NCBI GenBank assembly: GCA_009360345.1 | Contig: SPDP01000005.1 | Coordinates: forward strand, 186,001-250,000 | Origin: Alcaligenaceae bacterium SAGV5 | GTDB taxonomy: Bacteria > Pseudomonadota > Gammaproteobacteria > Burkholderiales > Burkholderiaceae_B | Length of the DNA: 64,000 bases | Reading direction: 5' to 3' | In this document: positions 60,823-64,000 of the stretch, one piece after another | How positions within the stretch are numbered: position 1 is the first letter of the stretch | How the letters are laid out: the number at the start of each line of letters is the position of its first letter | Position numbers and translations under genes: made by a program | The notes under the pieces: generated by a model | Databases searched by the model: none | Told to the model about the DNA's origin: nothing | The model's input: only the letters and a program-made list of their open reading frames with translations

Positions 60823-60888
60823 CTCAGTTGGTAGAGCAGCGGATTGAAAATCCGCGTGTCGGTGGTTCGATTCCGCCCCAGGCCACCA
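60813..60888 (+). tRNA. tRNA-Phe (GAA)
   Basis: The 76 bases form a full cloverleaf: acceptor stem GGCCTGG with CCAGGCC and an encoded ACCA end, D arm AGCTCAGTTGGTAGAGCA, anticodon stem GCGGA/TCCGC with loop TTGAAAA (anticodon GAA) and T arm GGTTCGATTCC. Accessory genes follow, as is common at tRNA-Phe integration sites. Confidence 0.98.
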
Positions 60889-60897
60889 AGGATTCGA

Positions 60898-60924
60898 TGC
60901 CCAGCCTTAAAAGCTGGGCATTTT
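60898..60924 (+). terminator. Rho-independent terminator after tRNA-Phe
   Basis: TGCCCAGC pairs with GCTGGGCA around CTTAAAA, followed by TTTT. It ends the tRNA transcript. Confidence 0.9.
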
Positions 60925-61096
60925 CATTTGTGCATCAAACTTGGACGGGAGTCTACCCACAACGTCCCAAGCCGTGCCGCCACTTCCCACGTTTGCCCGT
61001 ACTCTGAGTTACTCCCAGCCATTCGCCGAGGTGGCATGTAACAAAACGTGATATACAAAGAATGGCAAGCGGCATACAAAAACCTGGGGAAGAGGC

Positions 61097-62269
61097 ATGG
61101 CCCTACGCTTTCGGCGGTCCATCAAACTGGCGCCCGGCATCCGCATGAATGTCAGTGGATCCGGTGTGAGCTGGACGCTCGGCCCTCGCGGAGCGACGGT
61201 TGGCATCGGTAAGCGGGGCACCCGTTTGAATACGAGCTTCATGGGGCTTTCTTCCAGCCAAGACCTCTCTCGTCCCCCTTCTCGTCCTCAATATGCCCTG
61301 TCCCCACCAACCAGGTCTATCCCGGTAACTTGCTCGGTGGACAACGACGGAGTTCTCTCCTTCCAGGATGAGCACGGCAACACGTTGGACGACGCCCTGA
61401 TCGAGATTGCCAAGAAGCAAAATCGCGCTGCGATCCTCGGGCTCATTCAACGCAAATGCGATCAGATCAACGGGGAGTTGGACGGACTGACTACCATCCA
61501 TCTTCACACGCCTTCTCCCCATATGCCGCCCCGCTTCCACCCCGAATCCTATTTGGAACCGACGCCGATAGCGCCGATGCCGCCTCGGCCGCGTTGGTGG
61601 GAAAAATTCCTGACTAAACGCTTGGCGAAGCTGGAAGCGCTTCACCGCCAGGCGCTTGCCGAGCACCAGATCCGAGTAGTGGCCTGGCAAATGGAAAAGA
61701 CCAAACACGAACAGGAGCAGGCAGCAAAAGAGCGCTTGGTCGAGGAAGACATTTATACCGACACTGCCGCGATGGAGCGCTGGCTGGAGGCGAATCTTCA
61801 AGAGATCGCTTGGCCGCGTGAAACCTTGGTTGCCCTGGAAATTGCCGATGAAGGGTGCCATATATTGTTGGACGTCGACTTGCCGGAAATCGAGGACATG
61901 CCCTCCAAGCTCGCGGCTGTGCAGGCCCGGGGCTTGAGGCTGTCGGTCAAAGAGCTACCCCCTGCTCAGGTCCGAAAGCGCTATATGGCGCATGTTCACG
62001 GCATCGCTTTTCGGTTGATCGGCGAAACCTTCGCGGCTCTGCCAATCGTCCAGCGCATCACGCTATCCGGTTTCTCGCAACGCCATGACCCTTCCACGGG
62101 ACAGCTCCGGAACGATTATCTGTACTCGGTCTCGGTGAATAGAGAGGCGTGGTCACATATCGATTTCGCACAGCTCTCCGCGATTGACGTCGTAGAAGCT
62201 CTGGGTCGATTCGAATTGCGACGACAGATGAGCAAAACGGGCATTTTCAAACCGATCGAACCGCTTTGA
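61097..62269 (+). CDS. DUF4236 domain protein
   Basis: The 390-residue protein begins MALRFRRSIKLAPGIRMNVS, then GSGVSWTLGPRGATVGIGKR and GTRLNTSFMG, the DUF4236 N-terminal domain. The middle holds a helical segment with many charged residues (HQIRVVAWQMEKTKHEQEQA) followed by a globular C-terminal domain. Function is unknown. It is common in mobile regions of proteobacteria and lies directly beyond the tRNA-Phe gene. GAAGAGG is near the ATG. Confidence 0.85.
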   Translation: MALRFRRSIKLAPGIRMNVSGSGVSWTLGPRGATVGIGKRGTRLNTSFMGLSSSQDLSRPPSRPQYALSPPTRSIPVTCSVDNDGVLSFQDEHGNTLDDALIEIAKKQNRAAILGLIQRKCDQINGELDGLTTIHLHTPSPHMPPRFHPESYLEPTPIAPMPPRPRWWEKFLTKRLAKLEALHRQALAEHQIRVVAWQMEKTKHEQEQAAKERLVEEDIYTDTAAMERWLEANLQEIAWPRETLVALEIADEGCHILLDVDLPEIEDMPSKLAAVQARGLRLSVKELPPAQVRKRYMAHVHGIAFRLIGETFAALPIVQRITLSGFSQRHDPSTGQLRNDYLYSVSVNREAWSHIDFAQLSAIDVVEALGRFELRRQMSKTGIFKPIEPL

Positions 62270-62343
62270 TTTACCCCAGCATTCCTTGTGGAATGAAGGC
62301 TTTGATATGTGAGAACCACTATGAGTCTTATTGGGAGATAGCA

Positions 62344-62751
62344 ATGAAAGTACAGGGACAATGCCATTGCGGCGCGATCCGCTACGAGGCCGAGGTCCAA
62401 CCGGGATCGATGCGGATTTGCCATTGTTCGGACTGCCAGATCATGTCGGGCTCGGCGTTCCGCACGAACATCGCCGCGCCGGCCGAGACGTTCCGGTTGC
62501 TGCAAGGCGAGCCACGCCACTATGTGAAGACTGCCGACAGCGGCGCGCAGCGGGTCACGGGTTTTTGCGAGCAGTGCGGCACGCAACTCTACGCGACTGA
62601 TCCGGGTACGCCGAAGCGTTATTCGCTACGGGTCGGGACCCTGGCGCAGCGCGACCAGGTGGGTGGTCCGCAGGGGCAGATCTGGACGCGCCGCCGTGTC
62701 GGTTGGATGCCGCCGATCGATGGCGTTGGCGAGGTCGAAGGGCAGCCGTAG
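62344..62751 (+). CDS. GFA-family protein (glutathione-dependent formaldehyde-activating fold)
   Basis: The ATG at 62344 follows GGGAG. The 135-residue protein has the zinc-binding cysteines CHCGAIRYEA, CHCSDCQIMSGSAF and CEQCGTQLYA, typical of the GFA/CENP-V fold. Members bind two zinc ions; few have a proven activity. It stands alone between the DUF4236 gene and a gene remnant. Confidence 0.88.
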   Translation: MKVQGQCHCGAIRYEAEVQPGSMRICHCSDCQIMSGSAFRTNIAAPAETFRLLQGEPRHYVKTADSGAQRVTGFCEQCGTQLYATDPGTPKRYSLRVGTLAQRDQVGGPQGQIWTRRRVGWMPPIDGVGEVEGQP

Positions 62752-62774
62752 CCTTGCTGTAAGGCTCGCGCAGC

Positions 62775-62930
62775 CTAAAAGAGGCTGTTGTAGTACTTCG
62801 CCCGATCACTGCCTTGCGGCAGCGGATTCCCCGGGCAGTACGTGCCGCTCAAGGCAGCTTGTTCGAGCACCATGCAGGTGAAGAACGGGGTGCCGTGTTG
62901 GTGCCAGTAGTCCAGGCCGCGCGCTGGCAC
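62775..62930 (-). pseudogene. C-terminal gene remnant
   Basis: On the minus strand a frame reads LDYWHQHGTPFFTCMVLEQA, then ALSGTYCPGNPLPQGSDRAK, and ends YYNSLF. The wording looks like the natural end of a secreted or redox protein with two cysteines, but no start exists. The family is not recognised. Confidence 0.4.
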
Positions 62931-63045
62931 GGCGGAGGAACACGACACGGATCATCTCGACGGGGCGCGATAGGCGCCTGGCCTGGCAAGCCTGCAAGGC
63001 TTCTGCCGCCCGACTCCAGATCCGACCAGGGGTGGGGGGCGGACT

Positions 63046-63945
63046 TCACCTGTGCGGTACTCCTCCCTCCCATTTCCCCACCAACTCCCGCAACAATGCG
63101 GCCACCGATCGTGTCATGCGGCTAGCCGGCCGGGCCCGGGGAACCGCCAGTACCAGCCGGTTGCGCATCGCCGGTGCCTGGATCACCGACGTATGGACCT
63201 GCGCCGGATAGTTCCAGGATCGCACCGCTCCCGCTGGCAGCACTGTATAGGCCACTCCTCGCGCGACGATGGACAGCACCGTTTGCACCGAGTCGATTTC
63301 GGCTACGGCGCGCAGCGTCAGATTGCGCGGCCGGGCCTCGGCCTCCAGCAATTCGCGCAGGGAGTTGGGGCCGCTGGGCAGGATCAGCGGCAGGTGTGCG
63401 ACGTCGGCCAGGCGGATGCGTGGCGGCAGCGGATGGGTGCCGACCACGACCAGCGGTTCGCGCAGCAGTGTTTCGACCTGCAGTTGCGGCGAGGTGGGCG
63501 GGTCGAAGATCAGCGCCAGGTCGAGCCGGCCGCCTATCAGCCATTCGCGCAGGCGGATGCTGAGCGCTTCGGCCACGCTGATCACCGCATCGGGGTAGAG
63601 CGCGCGGAAACCTTCCACCAGATCGGCGCTGAGCGTGTGGGCGACGTGCGGCGGCAGGCCCACGGTGACCCTGCCGCGCGGGCTGAGCTGGCGGTCCCGC
63701 ATGTCGGTGCGGGCGCGTTCGGTCATCTCGAGTATGGCGCGCGCATGGGCCAGCATGGCCAGGCCGGACTCGGTGGGCTCGACGCCGCGGCCGTTGCGCA
63801 CCAGCAGGCGCTGGCCCAGTTCTTCCTCGAGCGCGAGCACGTGGCCGCTGAGCGTGGATTGCGCCAGGTGCAGCGTGGCGGCGGCCTGGCTGAAGCCGCC
63901 GGTTTCCGCCACCGCCACGAAGTACCTCAGCCGATTGATGTCCAC
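63046..63945 (-). CDS. LysR-family transcriptional regulator
   Basis: The 299-residue protein has the helix-turn-helix INRLRYFVAVAETGGFSQAA and LHLAQSTLSGHVLALEEELG, and an effector domain with GRVTVGLPPHVAHTL and GVAYTVLPAGAV, like the CynR/NAC branch. The start at 63945 is the usual first ATG. Its targets would lie beyond the right edge, where an AT-rich element (ATATCTGATATCT) is seen near 63990. Confidence 0.9.
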   Translation of the reverse strand: MDINRLRYFVAVAETGGFSQAAATLHLAQSTLSGHVLALEEELGQRLLVRNGRGVEPTESGLAMLAHARAILEMTERARTDMRDRQLSPRGRVTVGLPPHVAHTLSADLVEGFRALYPDAVISVAEALSIRLREWLIGGRLDLALIFDPPTSPQLQVETLLREPLVVVGTHPLPPRIRLADVAHLPLILPSGPNSLRELLEAEARPRNLTLRAVAEIDSVQTVLSIVARGVAYTVLPAGAVRSWNYPAQVHTSVIQAPAMRNRLVLAVPRARPASRMTRSVAALLRELVGKWEGGVPHR

Positions 63946-64000
63946 GATCCGCCTCCGACGAAGGCCATGATGGTATCGCAGATCACGATATCTGATATCT

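Noticed and set aside
60889..62269. An integrase gene marking an island at tRNA-Phe
   Set aside because: No integrase and no second copy of the tRNA 3' end were found in the right-hand part of the window.

Overview
The window looks like chromosome from a high-GC betaproteobacterium of the Alcaligenaceae (Bordetella/Achromobacter type). The evidence is the conserved block mnmE-yidC-yidD-rnpA-rpmH-dnaA at the right, seven orphan Bug-type solute receptors, many CaiB/BaiF CoA-transferases, and many IclR, MarR and LysR regulators. Species-level placement is not possible from sequence reading alone.

Layout. 1-11.1 kb: small catabolic or uptake units (deiodinase-like thioredoxin-fold protein, acyl-CoA-dehydrogenase-like flavoprotein, Fur-controlled TonB receptor, formyl-CoA-transferase-like protein, hydrolase, and an IclR-linked Bug/luciferase-like monooxygenase/flavin reductase operon). 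11.2-21.7 kb: an AT-richer accessory island. It holds the C-terminal end of a polymorphic toxin, a duplicated connector that starts a second displaced toxin cassette, at least five further toxin-tail fragments (restriction-endonuclease-like, ADP-ribosyltransferase-like, WHH-like nuclease and unassigned) and mostly intact immunity-type genes, often in ATGA overlap. It also holds an intact IS3 element, IS481 and IS3 remnants, and at its right edge a truncated esterase abutting a broken HigA-like antitoxin. 22-28.2 kb: a MarR-led operon (BCAT-like aminotransferase, gamma-glutamyltransferase, M24 peptidase, ornithine-cyclodeaminase-like protein, Bug). 28.3-34 kb: a MarR-linked aromatic cluster (Rieske oxygenase, SDR, dihydroxyphthalate-decarboxylase-like protein, two Bugs). 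34-38.5 kb: a LysR-linked sugar-acid cluster (enolase-superfamily dehydratase, FAH-family protein, Bug). 38.5-43.7 kb: a minus-strand operon with overlapping genes around a carotenoid/lignostilbene-type oxygenase. 43.8-49.6 kb: two more Bug units under IclR and XRE-cupin regulators. 49.6-55.5 kb: mixed housekeeping, transport and signalling genes.

55.7-60.8 kb is the classical replication-origin flank, but dnaA stops after domain I and runs directly into a tRNA-Phe gene. This is a rearrangement breakpoint, a partial duplication or an assembly join. Beyond the tRNA lie accessory genes (DUF4236, GFA-family) and a LysR regulator.

The common theme is repeated modular units of one regulator, one Bug receptor and two to four catabolic enzymes. 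The exceptional part is the toxin/immunity graveyard, where immunity genes stay open while most toxin tails are broken. All functional statements rest on motif recognition and family knowledge; no database search was run.
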